The notes under the pieces were generated by a model. It made no database searches. It saw only the letters and a program-made list of their open reading frames with translations, and was not told the origin of the DNA. From positions 310,001-374,000 of the forward strand of contig JAEPOO010000001.1 in assembly GCA_017642855.1 (NCBI GenBank): 64,000 nt of DNA. Reading direction: 5' to 3'. Numbering within the stretch: position 1 is the first letter of the stretch; every line of letters begins with the position of its first letter. The DNA is from Pseudomonadales bacterium. GTDB taxonomy: Bacteria > Pseudomonadota > Gammaproteobacteria > Pseudomonadales > Azotimanducaceae. The translations under genes were made by a program, and so were the position numbers. Below, in pieces: positions 8,202 to 18,329 of the stretch.

Positions 8202-9473
8202 CTAAATCTGTGCGACACACTTCATGACTTCCGCCTGAAAAGCCTTCCCTCGCTCATTCATAAAATCCAAGGCGTGTAAGCGTGTAGGAACGAAGCCGAA
8301 GCCGATTTTATGTTCCGGGTGCCATTGGAATATGGAACCGCCCAGTCCCATCCATCCCCAAAAGCCTTCTCTGCCTTTGTTGCCGGAACGATCTATGTGA
8401 GAGGAGGTAGCGGGTAGCTGAAACCGATTGACGCCACCTTGTGAGAAATGGGTTGTTAGCATCATGAACCGACTGACTGGATGTGCATGCATATCATTCC
8501 ATGCCTGCTGACCCATGATCTGCTGGTCACCCAAGCTGCCCTGTGCCGCCAGCATCGCACCCAGACGAGCTAATCCACGTGCCGACGCATGTGCATTGGC
8601 TGAAGGTGTTTCACCTTGTCTCACGATTGGATTGTTAAACAAGTTGCCGAGATCGGCCATCGTCTCCATACCAGTAAACGGCGGTGTTTGGTTGCCGCCG
8701 CCGTTTCTTCGAGCTCTAGACACCATTGGCATCAGGTTCCGCATTAAGCCCAACGTATTGTGCTTCACTTTCCTGCCAAGAAAGTCGGGTCTGAAGGTGT
8801 GACGGAAGTGCTGTTTTAAGGATAGAAGTTTGACGGGAGACACTCGATCAAGTTCCTGCTCAGACAGCCCGATGCGGACATCGACATCCAAAGGGACAAA
8901 GACTTCCTCTTCAAGTATTTCCCCGATGGTTTTGCCGTCAGGATGAACCCGTCTGACAATCTCATTGGCGATCCATCCTCTGGTGAGTGCGTGGTACTCA
9001 CGTCGATACTTTTCATCCTGTTGAAAGGCGGCAGGGTGCTCGGCAATGATCTCTCCGATCTTGTTTTGCTTGAGGTTATCCCGATGAAGAAACTCCGGCG
9101 GGATACTGACGTTGAACGACGGCAGGCCTGCTTCATGACGCATCAGGTCGGCGATGGTGATGTCTTCTTTGCCGCCGGAGGCAAATTCTGGCCAGTATTC
9201 AACGATCTTTGTGTGATAGTTCAGTAGCCCCTTTTCAGCGAGTAAAGCTATGGCAATGGATTCTAGGCTCTTGCCGCTGCTGAAGATGTTGACCAGGGTG
9301 TCAGCGTTAAAGTCATTGTTTTGACTGTCGGCGGCCCAAAGGTCCACCACCTTTTTTTCGCCAACATAAACGCAAAGCTGCGCCTCGTCCTCTGCCATCA
9401 TCGACATTTTGCTCGCAAAAAGTCGCCTGACAGGCTCGAATTGCTCTTCTACTTTTCCGTGAATCTCTCGCAC
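8202..9473 (-). CDS. Serine hydrolase, class C beta-lactamase-like (EstB type)
   Basis: A beta-lactamase-fold serine hydrolase of 423 aa. The SxxK catalytic motif is SSGK at residues 65-68, and a Tyr motif is in REYHALTRGWIANEIVRRV, typical of the esterase (EstB) branch rather than true AmpC enzymes. The C-terminal GWMGLGGSIFQWHPE region holds the substrate-side beta strand. No signal peptide is evident, so it is probably cytosolic and acts on esters rather than cell wall. It follows the pentaheme cytochrome by 14 bases and precedes the DAO-family gene by 3, so it may belong to the same transcript. Confidence 0.87.
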   Translation of the reverse strand: MREIHGKVEEQFEPVRRLFASKMSMMAEDEAQLCVYVGEKKVVDLWAADSQNNDFNADTLVNIFSSGKSLESIAIALLAEKGLLNYHTKIVEYWPEFASGGKEDITIADLMRHEAGLPSFNVSIPPEFLHRDNLKQNKIGEIIAEHPAAFQQDEKYRREYHALTRGWIANEIVRRVHPDGKTIGEILEEEVFVPLDVDVRIGLSEQELDRVSPVKLLSLKQHFRHTFRPDFLGRKVKHNTLGLMRNLMPMVSRARRNGGGNQTPPFTGMETMADLGNLFNNPIVRQGETPSANAHASARGLARLGAMLAAQGSLGDQQIMGQQAWNDMHAHPVSRFMMLTTHFSQGGVNRFQLPATSSHIDRSGNKGREGFWGWMGLGGSIFQWHPEHKIGFGFVPTRLHALDFMNERGKAFQAEVMKCVAQI

Positions 9474-9487
9474 TTGATGATATCTAC

Positions 9488-10741
9488 CTAAAAAACACTT
9501 TGAAAAACGAACGGGTCGAAGACATCCTCGTCAGCGACAGCTTCATACATTTGATCCAGCCAATCGGAGTTCTTTTGTCTTTGATCTCCGTAGCTGAACA
9601 GTAGGTCGATCGCCATGACTGCCTGTTCCGCTGCGACGTAATCGCTGAAGTCTCCATCTTTTGCCATTGCAAGGATGTTGCTCAGGAGTTGTCTGTCATC
9701 AGGTCTGTCTTCGAGCACCCGGCGGTTAAGCTTGTCCATAAGGTGACGAAGTTTAGCAATGCTCTGCGATTTATTCCTGTTTTGGTAAGTGGTCAGTTGC
9801 AGTTCCCGGGCGGCATTCTCAAATTCATCCGAAGAACCTGTTAAAACCTTGCTCAGGGGTATCAGCATGACTAACCCTGCGTCGTTTAGTCTCACTGCGC
9901 CAGGAGGGAGGCCAACGCGCTCCTGCGACTGCCACTTGAGGTCAGACATCGGGTGGTGGCAGGAATGACAATCAAACAGACTGAGCTCCGGGAACAAATT
10001 TCCAGTGTCCAAGTGAGTTTCGATCAGGCGTAGTGATTGTCGCCCTGCTTCAATCTGACCGAGGGCCCAGACAGTCACACTGTCAGCGTGCCATTTGGCT
10101 TTTTCGTAGTCTCCGTCGACAACGAAGTGCGCAGGCTGGAGTATGGTAAAGGTGTCGAGCTCGAATCCGAGCCTGGGGTGACCGGCTCCCATTATCTCGT
10201 GAGAAGCGATCTTGTCTTCATGACCGACGTGGCAGGAAAAACACAGTGAAGCTCGTGTCTCAACCTGATCAGTTGGATAGAGTCCGTCTGCAATGTTGTC
10301 CTCGTGTGATTGACTTGGGTCCGTATGGCTCATCAGATAGTGCTCAGCGCCGCCATGACAGGCCTCACATCCAATACCGTCGCTGATCTGGAATCGGCTG
10401 TCACGTTTATCCGCAGCCACGTTATCTGCATGACAGTCCAGGCAAACATCGGCTTCATGCGCATTGGGTAATCCAAGATTCTTGGCGATCCACATGGACT
10501 CTTCTGACAGCAGTGTCTGGTAAGCACCTTGGTGTGCATCAAGCCTCGACCAGACGACATATTCGTTTTGCAGAACTTTGGTTGATTGGCGCGGCTTAAT
10601 GGAGCCGTGACAGGTAGAAGATGCACAGCTCGCGACACCAAGATGCATTTCATCGGCATACTGAGGTAGTTCCGGACTGGCGCCAGATGTCGCGGCGAAA
10701 AATCCCATACTCAGCAATAAAAGTAAGCGTCTAATCTTCAT
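9488..10741 (-). CDS. Periplasmic pentaheme c-type cytochrome
   Basis: An exported multiheme cytochrome of 417 aa. The preferred start is ATG 10741 (MKIRRLLLLLSMGFF), which opens a signal peptide ending near SGAS. Further upstream starts would sit inside the previous gene. Heme sites: one unusual CX4CH (CASSTCH) near residue 35, then CLDCH, CEACH, CFSCH and CHSCH. The family is related to cytochrome c554-like proteins but I cannot name it further. The start overlaps the upstream decaheme gene by 11 bases, so they are coupled. It is the last cytochrome of the conduit operon and may shuttle electrons in the periplasm. Confidence 0.88.
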   Translation of the reverse strand: MKIRRLLLLLSMGFFAATSGASPELPQYADEMHLGVASCASSTCHGSIKPRQSTKVLQNEYVVWSRLDAHQGAYQTLLSEESMWIAKNLGLPNAHEADVCLDCHADNVAADKRDSRFQISDGIGCEACHGGAEHYLMSHTDPSQSHEDNIADGLYPTDQVETRASLCFSCHVGHEDKIASHEIMGAGHPRLGFELDTFTILQPAHFVVDGDYEKAKWHADSVTVWALGQIEAGRQSLRLIETHLDTGNLFPELSLFDCHSCHHPMSDLKWQSQERVGLPPGAVRLNDAGLVMLIPLSKVLTGSSDEFENAARELQLTTYQNRNKSQSIAKLRHLMDKLNRRVLEDRPDDRQLLSNILAMAKDGDFSDYVAAEQAVMAIDLLFSYGDQRQKNSDWLDQMYEAVADEDVFDPFVFQSVF

Positions 10742-13700
10742 CTTGTTCTTCCGGTTCATCAATGACAAACCAAGGTTTGCCATCTTCATCAAGATACAGC
10801 CCGCGCATATCTTCTTCAGAGAGTGGTCCTGAACCCAGGCGGCTAAACACGGCAACTTGCCCACCGGATTCGTCCACTGCTCGATCTCTCTCCAGTCCTC
10901 GCGACAAACTGAGCGCGCGTCCTTTCATGGGATAGCTGGCAATGAGCTCCGGTACTGGCTCCGGGCTGAAACCATAGTAGCGTGGCTGAGATACGGGAGA
11001 CGTCAGCTGCACGATTTTCAAACCATCCATGCCGTCAGCGACGTAGGCGTACAAGCTGGCGTTGGTTGTGGCGACGACGACATCCTGAGCATCGACGATG
11101 CCATCATTGAACTTCTGGTGGACTTTCATTGATTCGGGTTGTGTCACATCAACGATGACGAGTCCGTCACTACCGGCGGCTACATAAGCGTACGTTCTGG
11201 CCACGAACACGCGTCGCGCGTCGCGCAGTTCTATTGTGTTGTTATCCACCAACTCAGGCTGAGTCGGGTCGGAGATATCAATAGCCTTAAGACCATCGGC
11301 ATCTGTGGCAAATAAATACCGAAACTGTTGAAATACATCGCGTCCGTCGTTGAGCGCAACTGTGGTGACATGCTTGGGTTCGAGTGGATTATCCAGATCG
11401 ATAATGACCAACCCGGCATCTGCGATGATGTAGGCGTAATGTCCACCGATTTCGATATCGCGTGCTCCTGCAAGAATGTTCCCTTTGTTCCAGGTCAGTG
11501 AACGGGTCAGGAAGTTGTTTCTTGGTTCTCCGTCTGACAGCGTGTTGATATCCGTCAGAATGATGCCTTCAACGGAATCTGTGATCACCGCGTAGTTATA
11601 AATCGGGTGGAAAGGTTTTTCCTGATTGGTCACACGCATCAGCTCGCCTTCGTTTCGGTAAGGCGCAATGGGTTGGGTCGTGCTGAGTGACAAGCAGGTG
11701 GCGTTCTCAGACTTTATCGTTGTGTCATGGCCAAGCGCGGAGAAGGGTGCCGTAATGATTTTTTGGCTGATGCCTTTGTTGCCAATGCCGGCAACGTCGT
11801 AAACGACCATGCCTTTCTCTCCGGCTGCTGCAAACAAGTATTCCCCTCGAAGCTGGAGGCAACCGACTTCTCCGCTGTTGTGCTTATGTCCGGTTTCAAG
11901 CTGTTTCTCTGCCTCGGTATGAGCTTTGAAGAAGTCAGGGTAAACCACGCTGTGTAAGTAGCTGCCGATGATCGTTTGAGGTTCGGTCCATTCTGTCACC
12001 TGCACGGCCTCGACGGCGTCGGTGGTGCCGACCCAGGCGTGATAGCCAACGAAGTCAATAAAGTCGGTACCGTAGCCAAGAGTTTGGGCCATGATTGCGT
12101 TGTTATCGCCGGACTCAGAGAGGTGACAATCTGAGCAGACTCGTGTCTCTTTTTTTCTCACGGTATGTGCAAAATGGGGATTGATTGCCTGAGAGCTATA
12201 ACCACTGGCTGAAATAGGTGGTTGTTGGATGTAAATTTTCTCTCGGTTGGCGTTGGTGGACGAAAGCACCAGTGCGGAAGTCGACCTAAGCGGCGCTATG
12301 CGGCCACCGTTAATGTCCCCCCGGCGACCGAGCATGAATATCTGATCGCGAGCGACCTGTGGGTTATAGGTCGCGTAGTTTCGGGTGATGCCGCCTTCGT
12401 AATGGTTCAGTGGTGTTTTCCAGTTGGCCTCGATTGGCAGGTGACAACCACCACAGCTTGTCGTCCATGACTGATGACAAGCGTAACATTCTATTTCTTC
12501 ATCCCTGTGTGCTCGATCGTCGGCGGTGACGTCTTCACCCCAATGCTGACTGTCTGTGTCTGTTGACATGAGTTTCGCTCGCGCCGCCTTTTCGTTGTAG
12601 CCGGGGTGACCTTCATTCACAGTGTCTTTAACCAGACTCATTTGCCATTCCCGGTCTGGCCACAGAAGACTTCGCTGGAAGAGTTTGCCGTCTCGCCATT
12701 CAAAGCGTTTCTGACCATCGGGGTTTCTGATCAGGCTGAGATCTGTCCCTCCCGGAGGTGCCGCAGGTCCGCTCGTCCTGAGCGTCGGGTATTCATCTGC
12801 GGTGCCATGACAGTCGACACAATCAATCTCAACGGCGTTCGCAACCTCTCCGTAGATATGACCATTACCATGACTGTCCTGAGAGAAGTGACAGTCAACG
12901 CAGTGCATACCAACATCGAGGTGGATGCTGGACATGTGCACAGCTTTGTCGAACTTCTCAGGATCGTCGTGAGCAACAATATTCCCCTCTTCGTCGAGTA
13001 GATTGCCTTTTCTGTCTTTCTTGAAGATGGCGCGGAAGTTCCATCCATGGCCGTGGTAGTCGGCGAACTGTGTGTTTTTGAGCTCCGGATTCATTTCTGA
13101 GACCTGGCGAAGAAACTTCTGATCAGACCAGAGCCCCAGTGCAGCAGCACCCTCTGGATTGTATTTGTTACTTTTGCGGATCTCTTCGGAGGTCGGGTAT
13201 TTCTGCGCTTTGGGGAACATGCTTTCGGCATCAGATTCATAGTCCCACATGGTGTAGCCCAGATAGGTATTCACAAACATATTCGGTTGGTGCATGTGAC
13301 AAGACATACAGCTTGCCGTGGGGATTGCGCGTGAGAAGGTATGCTTCAGTGGGTGACCTTCCTCATCTTTCTTGATAGTCGGGTCAGAGGTCTGTGTCAG
13401 ACCGGTGTGTCCAAACTCGGCGTATGGGCCAGAGTGTCTGGGGTCTCTGTCATTTGCATACACCACGTGACATGCGCCGCAACCAGAAGTTCGAAAGTCA
13501 CCGGGGTTGTCGTTAGTGCCCAGGAACCACATCAGCGGATCATTTAGACGAGTTTTGTGTGCGTTGAGCACTGGCACAGAGATTCGCCCGCCAGTTCCCG
13601 GGCCGCGATTTGACTGACGAAAATCTGGGCGACCGGGTTCCTCTATTCGTTGTAAGAGTCCCAGCGAATTCGGCAAACCAGTTTCGGGAAACAGATTGGT

Positions 13701-14453
13701 GATGTTCCGTCCGCCACGCTCAAAGACTCGAAAGATATCGCCCGGTGGTGTTGTCTCCCAAGTCGGCAGTGGGTAGAGCTGAGGTAATACGCCATACTCT
13801 TTTTGTGCTTTAGCAGCATCTCTTAAAGGCGGGCCAACGATCGCACTGGGTTCTCCGTCTGGTGTGTAGGCCTCGCCCAGAAGGTAGTTCTTAAAAGGGA
13901 GAATGTTATTTGCATAAGTCGCCGCGCCAAACAACATGGCGCCCGTTGCCATAATGCTTCGTTTGGCTGCCTGGACGATAGGCAGGTGACACGCCCCACA
14001 CGCCTCTTCGGCGACTCTCAGATCAGAAGGATTGATAAACCTCACATACTCTTTGGCTTCACGATTGAGCAGGGTGTAACTGGCTTTTGGGTTTCTGCTG
14101 TCCGGAAAATGCCAGTCATCGGGATAGCTGGGTAAGACATGCGCCTGTTCGATCAGGGACAAGTCGTGCATCGCTTCGGTCGAGCCGAAAATCGACGAGT
14201 CACCGCCGTGACAATCTGTACATCCAAGGATGACGCCGGGACTTTCGTGCATGGATTTACTGTCGGTGGCAGTATGACAAGACACACAGCCGGCACTTTT
14301 GGCATCTGCTTCGGCGACGGATTGAAACCTTGGCGCGGCAGGAATCTCGGCGTAGTCACGCTCGATGTATAAGCTCTTTTCGGCGCCTATGACGTGATGT
14401 GCATGAGTCAGGCAAAAGAGGCTGAGCAGAATGGTATAGCGTGCAGATTTCAT
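10731..14453 (-). CDS. Giant secreted decaheme cytochrome with LVIVD beta-propeller
   Basis: A 1240-aa exported protein. It has a signal peptide (MKSARYTILLSLFCLTHA). Ten CxxCH sites follow: CVSCH, CTDCH, CGACH, CGACH, CMSCH, CVDCH, CVDCH, CYACH, CGGCH and CSDCH, spread over residues about 55-790. The last third (about 860-1190) is a series of LVIVD-type repeats (GLVIIDLDNPLEP, GLKAIDISDPTQP, GLVIVDVTQPES, GLKIVQLTSP), which form beta-propellers in surface proteins. The ATG at 14453 overlaps the barrel's TGA (TGATG). Position and make-up suggest an outer-surface or barrel-embedded electron-transfer module. No lipobox is seen. Confidence 0.9.
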   Translation of the reverse strand: MKSARYTILLSLFCLTHAHHVIGAEKSLYIERDYAEIPAAPRFQSVAEADAKSAGCVSCHTATDSKSMHESPGVILGCTDCHGGDSSIFGSTEAMHDLSLIEQAHVLPSYPDDWHFPDSRNPKASYTLLNREAKEYVRFINPSDLRVAEEACGACHLPIVQAAKRSIMATGAMLFGAATYANNILPFKNYLLGEAYTPDGEPSAIVGPPLRDAAKAQKEYGVLPQLYPLPTWETTPPGDIFRVFERGGRNITNLFPETGLPNSLGLLQRIEEPGRPDFRQSNRGPGTGGRISVPVLNAHKTRLNDPLMWFLGTNDNPGDFRTSGCGACHVVYANDRDPRHSGPYAEFGHTGLTQTSDPTIKKDEEGHPLKHTFSRAIPTASCMSCHMHQPNMFVNTYLGYTMWDYESDAESMFPKAQKYPTSEEIRKSNKYNPEGAAALGLWSDQKFLRQVSEMNPELKNTQFADYHGHGWNFRAIFKKDRKGNLLDEEGNIVAHDDPEKFDKAVHMSSIHLDVGMHCVDCHFSQDSHGNGHIYGEVANAVEIDCVDCHGTADEYPTLRTSGPAAPPGGTDLSLIRNPDGQKRFEWRDGKLFQRSLLWPDREWQMSLVKDTVNEGHPGYNEKAARAKLMSTDTDSQHWGEDVTADDRAHRDEEIECYACHQSWTTSCGGCHLPIEANWKTPLNHYEGGITRNYATYNPQVARDQIFMLGRRGDINGGRIAPLRSTSALVLSSTNANREKIYIQQPPISASGYSSQAINPHFAHTVRKKETRVCSDCHLSESGDNNAIMAQTLGYGTDFIDFVGYHAWVGTTDAVEAVQVTEWTEPQTIIGSYLHSVVYPDFFKAHTEAEKQLETGHKHNSGEVGCLQLRGEYLFAAAGEKGMVVYDVAGIGNKGISQKIITAPFSALGHDTTIKSENATCLSLSTTQPIAPYRNEGELMRVTNQEKPFHPIYNYAVITDSVEGIILTDINTLSDGEPRNNFLTRSLTWNKGNILAGARDIEIGGHYAYIIADAGLVIIDLDNPLEPKHVTTVALNDGRDVFQQFRYLFATDADGLKAIDISDPTQPELVDNNTIELRDARRVFVARTYAYVAAGSDGLVIVDVTQPESMKVHQKFNDGIVDAQDVVVATTNASLYAYVADGMDGLKIVQLTSPVSQPRYYGFSPEPVPELIASYPMKGRALSLSRGLERDRAVDESGGQVAVFSRLGSGPLSEEDMRGLYLDEDGKPWFVIDEPEEQDED

Positions 14454-16255
14454 CAATAAGTCAGCGTCAGGTTAAATAGAACGGAGTAGGGTGATTTCGC
14501 CTCATCGCCGAATAGATCATCAAATCCGTCACCGGCGATGAGTTCCGCCACAGAAAGTCTGACAACGACGTTCTGCGACATAAAAGGGCGATAAATAAGG
14601 GATAACGAGACGTCGTGTCCGAGCTCCTTGTCAACTGGAGCTTGTTGGCGAAGCCGCTCGAGAACTTCAGTTTTCGCGAACCGAAGGTAATTGTAGTTTC
14701 CTGAAAGCCGCAGTTCGGGCAGCAGGTCGGCATCAAACCCTACGCCAAGCAGAGACAGGCCCGGATTGATGAAGTTGGATTGCCCTTGTTCTTTGCTCGA
14801 TCTGAGAGAAGGGAGAACGCCATTTCGACCAGAGAGTACGATGCCACCGCCACCAATGAGGGGAACGTTCTGGCGGACCCAGAAGCTGGTGTCGGCACCG
14901 GCGAACTGGGGGTTCTCAAAGATGGCGTCAAATCCCTCTGCTTTCCTGTCGAAAGGATCGTCATCACCGGAAGCAAACAATAGGGAAACCCTTGGCCTGA
15001 GCCAATCCAAATCCATGGAAAGTTCAGCAGCAGCGAACCAGGCCCGGATTTCCTCTTCTTCCCCTTCAAGCCTCGTGCTGGACTGTTCTCCGAAGGCGTA
15101 ATACGTGGACCCCGTGACGTTCAGGCGGCCATAGTGCCCATCGGTACTGTATCCGACGTAGGTCACATCGTAGTCACGAGCCCGTTCTTCAAACAGGGAG
15201 GCGGGCCGCTGAATAAAGCCGTTTTTGTCGTACTCGAACTGGCCTTCTTCCCGATTCCGGTTATGAATCACCGTTGCCTGGCTGAATACACCAAGGTTAG
15301 GAAAATCCTGCCAGTAAACGTTGGCCACAAAGACATCATCGTCGCGAAGAGACTGCGTAACGTCGTTTAAGCCTGAGTTAGTATCTTTTTCAAGACGTCG
15401 GAACCATCCAAGGTTGTATTGGAATTGGTTGTTGTCCCGTGTACCGAATAGTCGGACGCCAAGCTGTGCGTCCTGAAAGAGAAAACCGCGCCAGTCAGAA
15501 GAGAAGGGCTGGATACCCACCCGAATACTATCGAAGTCGTAGCGTTCACCGACGTTCCTGAGGTGCTTATCAATAAACAGTGCCTGGACCCCGGTGAAGG
15601 TATCTTTTCTTCGTCGGGAAGATCGCCCACCATCGTCTGGGTCAACGTTCAGAATGCCAATCTCATCTGCATGCACCTGGTTGATGTTGAAAACGGGCGT
15701 GAAACGAAATTCCCAGTCTGGTGGCTTAAAAACGGTCCGACCTTTGTAGACCACGTTCTCGATGATCAGGTTTTCCGCGAAAATGGTTGTCTCGCCTGAG
15801 CCTATCGTGTCGAGGGCACCAGGACGTGATGTTGTGGCGACACCAACCGGGATCGGAAAGCGTCTGGGTTCAATAATCGTGTCTGAAATCGCGATGACGC
15901 TATAAAACCAGTCTTTACCCCAGGCAGGCAAATCACCCTTCAATACGTTCTGACCGTTGTAGGGATCCCATAGATTCGCCTCTACACCGACGGCTCGCAC
16001 GATACGCCAGCGATCAGGGATCATTGGACCCAGGTCAATCCGAGCTTCCCAGGGTACGATCCCTTTTTCTTCAGAGTTTTCATCGCAGAGTGGTAGCTGA
16101 TATCTATCCACTGGCACGCCCGGTCGTCGCCGTGGTGGCTCGGAACCAGGTTCGGCGCAGAGTGTATCTACCTGAGGCACGCCGTCTTGTTCGTCGGCAT
16201 GTGCCATTAACCCGGCAAGTAGCGCGACGCTTGTCAGCAGTGCCTTATAACCCAT
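14453..16255 (-). CDS. Outer-membrane beta-barrel protein of the redox operon
   Basis: A 600-aa exported protein with signal peptide (MGYKALLTSVALLAGLMAHA). From about residue 170 it is rich in alternating, aromatic-ended strands (WEFRFTPVFNINQ, RVGIQPFSSDWRGF, FQYNLGWFRRLE), and it ends in an aromatic residue (VLFNLTLTY), the usual signal for outer-membrane insertion. I infer a large porin. It has no CxxCH and lacks the N-terminal CxxC of MtrB, but sits exactly where a porin is expected between periplasmic and secreted cytochromes. It overlaps the lipoprotein gene upstream by 11 bases. Similarity to alginate-export-type porins is possible but untested. Confidence 0.75.
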   Translation of the reverse strand: MGYKALLTSVALLAGLMAHADEQDGVPQVDTLCAEPGSEPPRRRPGVPVDRYQLPLCDENSEEKGIVPWEARIDLGPMIPDRWRIVRAVGVEANLWDPYNGQNVLKGDLPAWGKDWFYSVIAISDTIIEPRRFPIPVGVATTSRPGALDTIGSGETTIFAENLIIENVVYKGRTVFKPPDWEFRFTPVFNINQVHADEIGILNVDPDDGGRSSRRRKDTFTGVQALFIDKHLRNVGERYDFDSIRVGIQPFSSDWRGFLFQDAQLGVRLFGTRDNNQFQYNLGWFRRLEKDTNSGLNDVTQSLRDDDVFVANVYWQDFPNLGVFSQATVIHNRNREEGQFEYDKNGFIQRPASLFEERARDYDVTYVGYSTDGHYGRLNVTGSTYYAFGEQSSTRLEGEEEEIRAWFAAAELSMDLDWLRPRVSLLFASGDDDPFDRKAEGFDAIFENPQFAGADTSFWVRQNVPLIGGGGIVLSGRNGVLPSLRSSKEQGQSNFINPGLSLLGVGFDADLLPELRLSGNYNYLRFAKTEVLERLRQQAPVDKELGHDVSLSLIYRPFMSQNVVVRLSVAELIAGDGFDDLFGDEAKSPYSVLFNLTLTY

Positions 16256-18329
16256 CGCAGACCTCAGTTTCCGACGAATCTATGAACGGCAGTTGTGGGC
16301 AGTTGACATAGCGCAGACGGGACGTCTGGTTGGGAATATCGATCCGATCAGCCCTGAGTTCCGCCGGAGCGTTTCCAAGACCTGTGTTCAAGCGCAACCC
16401 GGCGCGGTGTACGCCGAGAAAGGAAATCATATCGTCCTGGTCTACGCCATCACCAGAGACACCGATTCCGCCGATCAGGGTCTCACCCCTAAAAATCGGA
16501 ACGCTGCCAGGAAAAATTTGAATACCGTTGGCGAGGTTAAGGAAGGTCCCTGACTGTGAGAATGCGGGATCGCCGAATCCGGTGTTACCCGTACAGTTGT
16601 TTGGCACATCGGGAGCTGCGCCCAGGATGAACGCAATATGATGAATGACTGCGTTGTACACGAGGTCTAACTGAAGACCTACAGAGAAGACGCTCCACTC
16701 ACCCTGGGGTTTGCTCAAAGGACCGGGAGGACCATTTGCAGGACCGTCAGGGTAGTGCGGTCTGGATAAATTCCCGCCAGATCGGTCTGCAAAGGCGATA
16801 ACTGCGCCTATTGATTCGAGTGCATCCCCTACGCCAAGGAACTCCTGCAATGCAATGACATAGTCACCGATAGTAGGCGAGGGTGACGTTAAGACACTTA
16901 GCTGAGAGAGATCGCTTGGATCAGCTAAAGGCGCCAGGTAGGTGGGCGCAGGCACCCCTCGCAGTAGATCTGCTGGAGATGGACCGTCAATTTTTCCTGT
17001 TCCAGAGAAGAAAGTAGCGGTCCTGGCTTTCTGAAGTGAGACGTCTGCGCCAAAAACCGGACCATCACGGGTTCTGGCCATGCCCAGAGTGGTTCCGTTT
17101 GTGTCGACGACCGAAACAGTCACTCTTGCCTGGGCACCTGCAGGTATTCGGATTTGCGCACGAGACTGATTAGCGAGGTTGATGGCTTCATTCAAGAGCA
17201 TCTGAACTTCGGCAGCCGTCAAACGGTTTGACTCAATTCCTCCCGGGTTATCTGTAGCGTCTCGGGCTGGATACCGATTGTTGTTGTCCTGATCGACGAA
17301 GACAAACGCGTCCAGATCCTCACCATTTTCGTTGAAGAAAATGGTTGGGTCGGCAGGCCTGATGCCAGACGCGGCGGTGCCAAAGGCTGTGCCAGCTCGT
17401 ACAGTGAGTCCTTTGTAGTAACCGGTTACCTCAACCAGACTCCCTGTGTCGTTGTTGTTTAGTGTCGATAGTGGCAGTGCATCTGACGGTGTTGACTGGA
17501 GATCGTCGACAAAGGTGTCACTGAATCGCGCGGTCTTACCGACAAGCGTAATCTGGTCAGCTCTGATTTCTATTGGTGCTGCGTAGCCGACCATGCCAGC
17601 AACGGCGATGATCTCGTCGATATCGTGATCGAAATCTATGATGTTTTTGTCGAGGTCGTAGACACCATCAGCGACAACGCCGATTCCGCCCACCGCGATA
17701 CCGTCTCTATATAAAGGAAAGCCGCCCGGATCCGCTGAAAGTCCCAAGGGCGATCGGAACGGTCCTACAGAAATGTCGTCACCCGCACGTTCTGAGAAGT
17801 CTGAGCAGGGGAGCTGGCTGAACTGAACGCCAAACAAGGGGCCGGAAGGTACATCCTGTTCACCTGGATTGAAGTTCTCCTGGATGATCTGGCTGGCAGT
17901 CCTTGTGCTAAACGCGTTTCCGCCGGTAGACAGATAGGCACCAGTCATTGCTTTGGTAATTGCAGCCAACGTCGATGGAATGAAATTTAGCTGCTCCAGC
18001 CCGCCAACGACAGGTGTTCCTGAATCGGAAGTTGATGTGATCCTGACGACCTCGGACGCGCCCGTCATCTGATAGACCGCAAGCACGTTGCCCACTCGAT
18101 CAACGACGGCAATCGTTGCTGCTTCGCCACGGACTGAGGCTTCTGCAACCGCTTGGGAAACGATCTGCTGCACATCACTCTCGCGAAGGGCGCAATCTGG
18201 TGCGCACTGGTCAGAACCTTCCCCTTTATTGACCGAATCCTGTTCAGCCTGGAGTGTTGATCCGCCACCACCACCGCCGCCGCAAGCAGTGATGAGTAAA
18301 AGGGAGAGGATCGGTAAAACACGTTTCAT
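16245..18329 (-). CDS. Lipoprotein with two GlcG/HbpS-like (DUF336) domains
   Basis: An exported lipoprotein of about 694 aa. The lipobox LLITACGG has its Cys near residue 17, followed by a Gly-rich linker. Two copies of a HbpS/GlcG-like domain follow. The first opens with TIAVVDRVGNVLAVYQM and the second with VTVSVVDTNGTTLGMARTR; each ends in a GG-IGV-DGV segment and then a RAD-I motif. HbpS relatives bind haem and can sense redox state or iron. Here the protein may handle haem for the cytochromes or act as a surface adaptor; this is inference. ATG 18329 overlaps the FHA-cytochrome stop (TGATG). A TTG one codon earlier is less likely. Confidence 0.82.
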   Translation of the reverse strand: MKRVLPILSLLLITACGGGGGGGSTLQAEQDSVNKGEGSDQCAPDCALRESDVQQIVSQAVAEASVRGEAATIAVVDRVGNVLAVYQMTGASEVVRITSTSDSGTPVVGGLEQLNFIPSTLAAITKAMTGAYLSTGGNAFSTRTASQIIQENFNPGEQDVPSGPLFGVQFSQLPCSDFSERAGDDISVGPFRSPLGLSADPGGFPLYRDGIAVGGIGVVADGVYDLDKNIIDFDHDIDEIIAVAGMVGYAAPIEIRADQITLVGKTARFSDTFVDDLQSTPSDALPLSTLNNNDTGSLVEVTGYYKGLTVRAGTAFGTAASGIRPADPTIFFNENGEDLDAFVFVDQDNNNRYPARDATDNPGGIESNRLTAAEVQMLLNEAINLANQSRAQIRIPAGAQARVTVSVVDTNGTTLGMARTRDGPVFGADVSLQKARTATFFSGTGKIDGPSPADLLRGVPAPTYLAPLADPSDLSQLSVLTSPSPTIGDYVIALQEFLGVGDALESIGAVIAFADRSGGNLSRPHYPDGPANGPPGPLSKPQGEWSVFSVGLQLDLVYNAVIHHIAFILGAAPDVPNNCTGNTGFGDPAFSQSGTFLNLANGIQIFPGSVPIFRGETLIGGIGVSGDGVDQDDMISFLGVHRAGLRLNTGLGNAPAELRADRIDIPNQTSRLRYVNCPQLPFIDSSETEVCDGL

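Noticed and set aside
14453..16255. MtrB homologue
   Set aside because: There is no N-terminal CxxC motif and the order of neighbours differs; only a generic barrel can be claimed.
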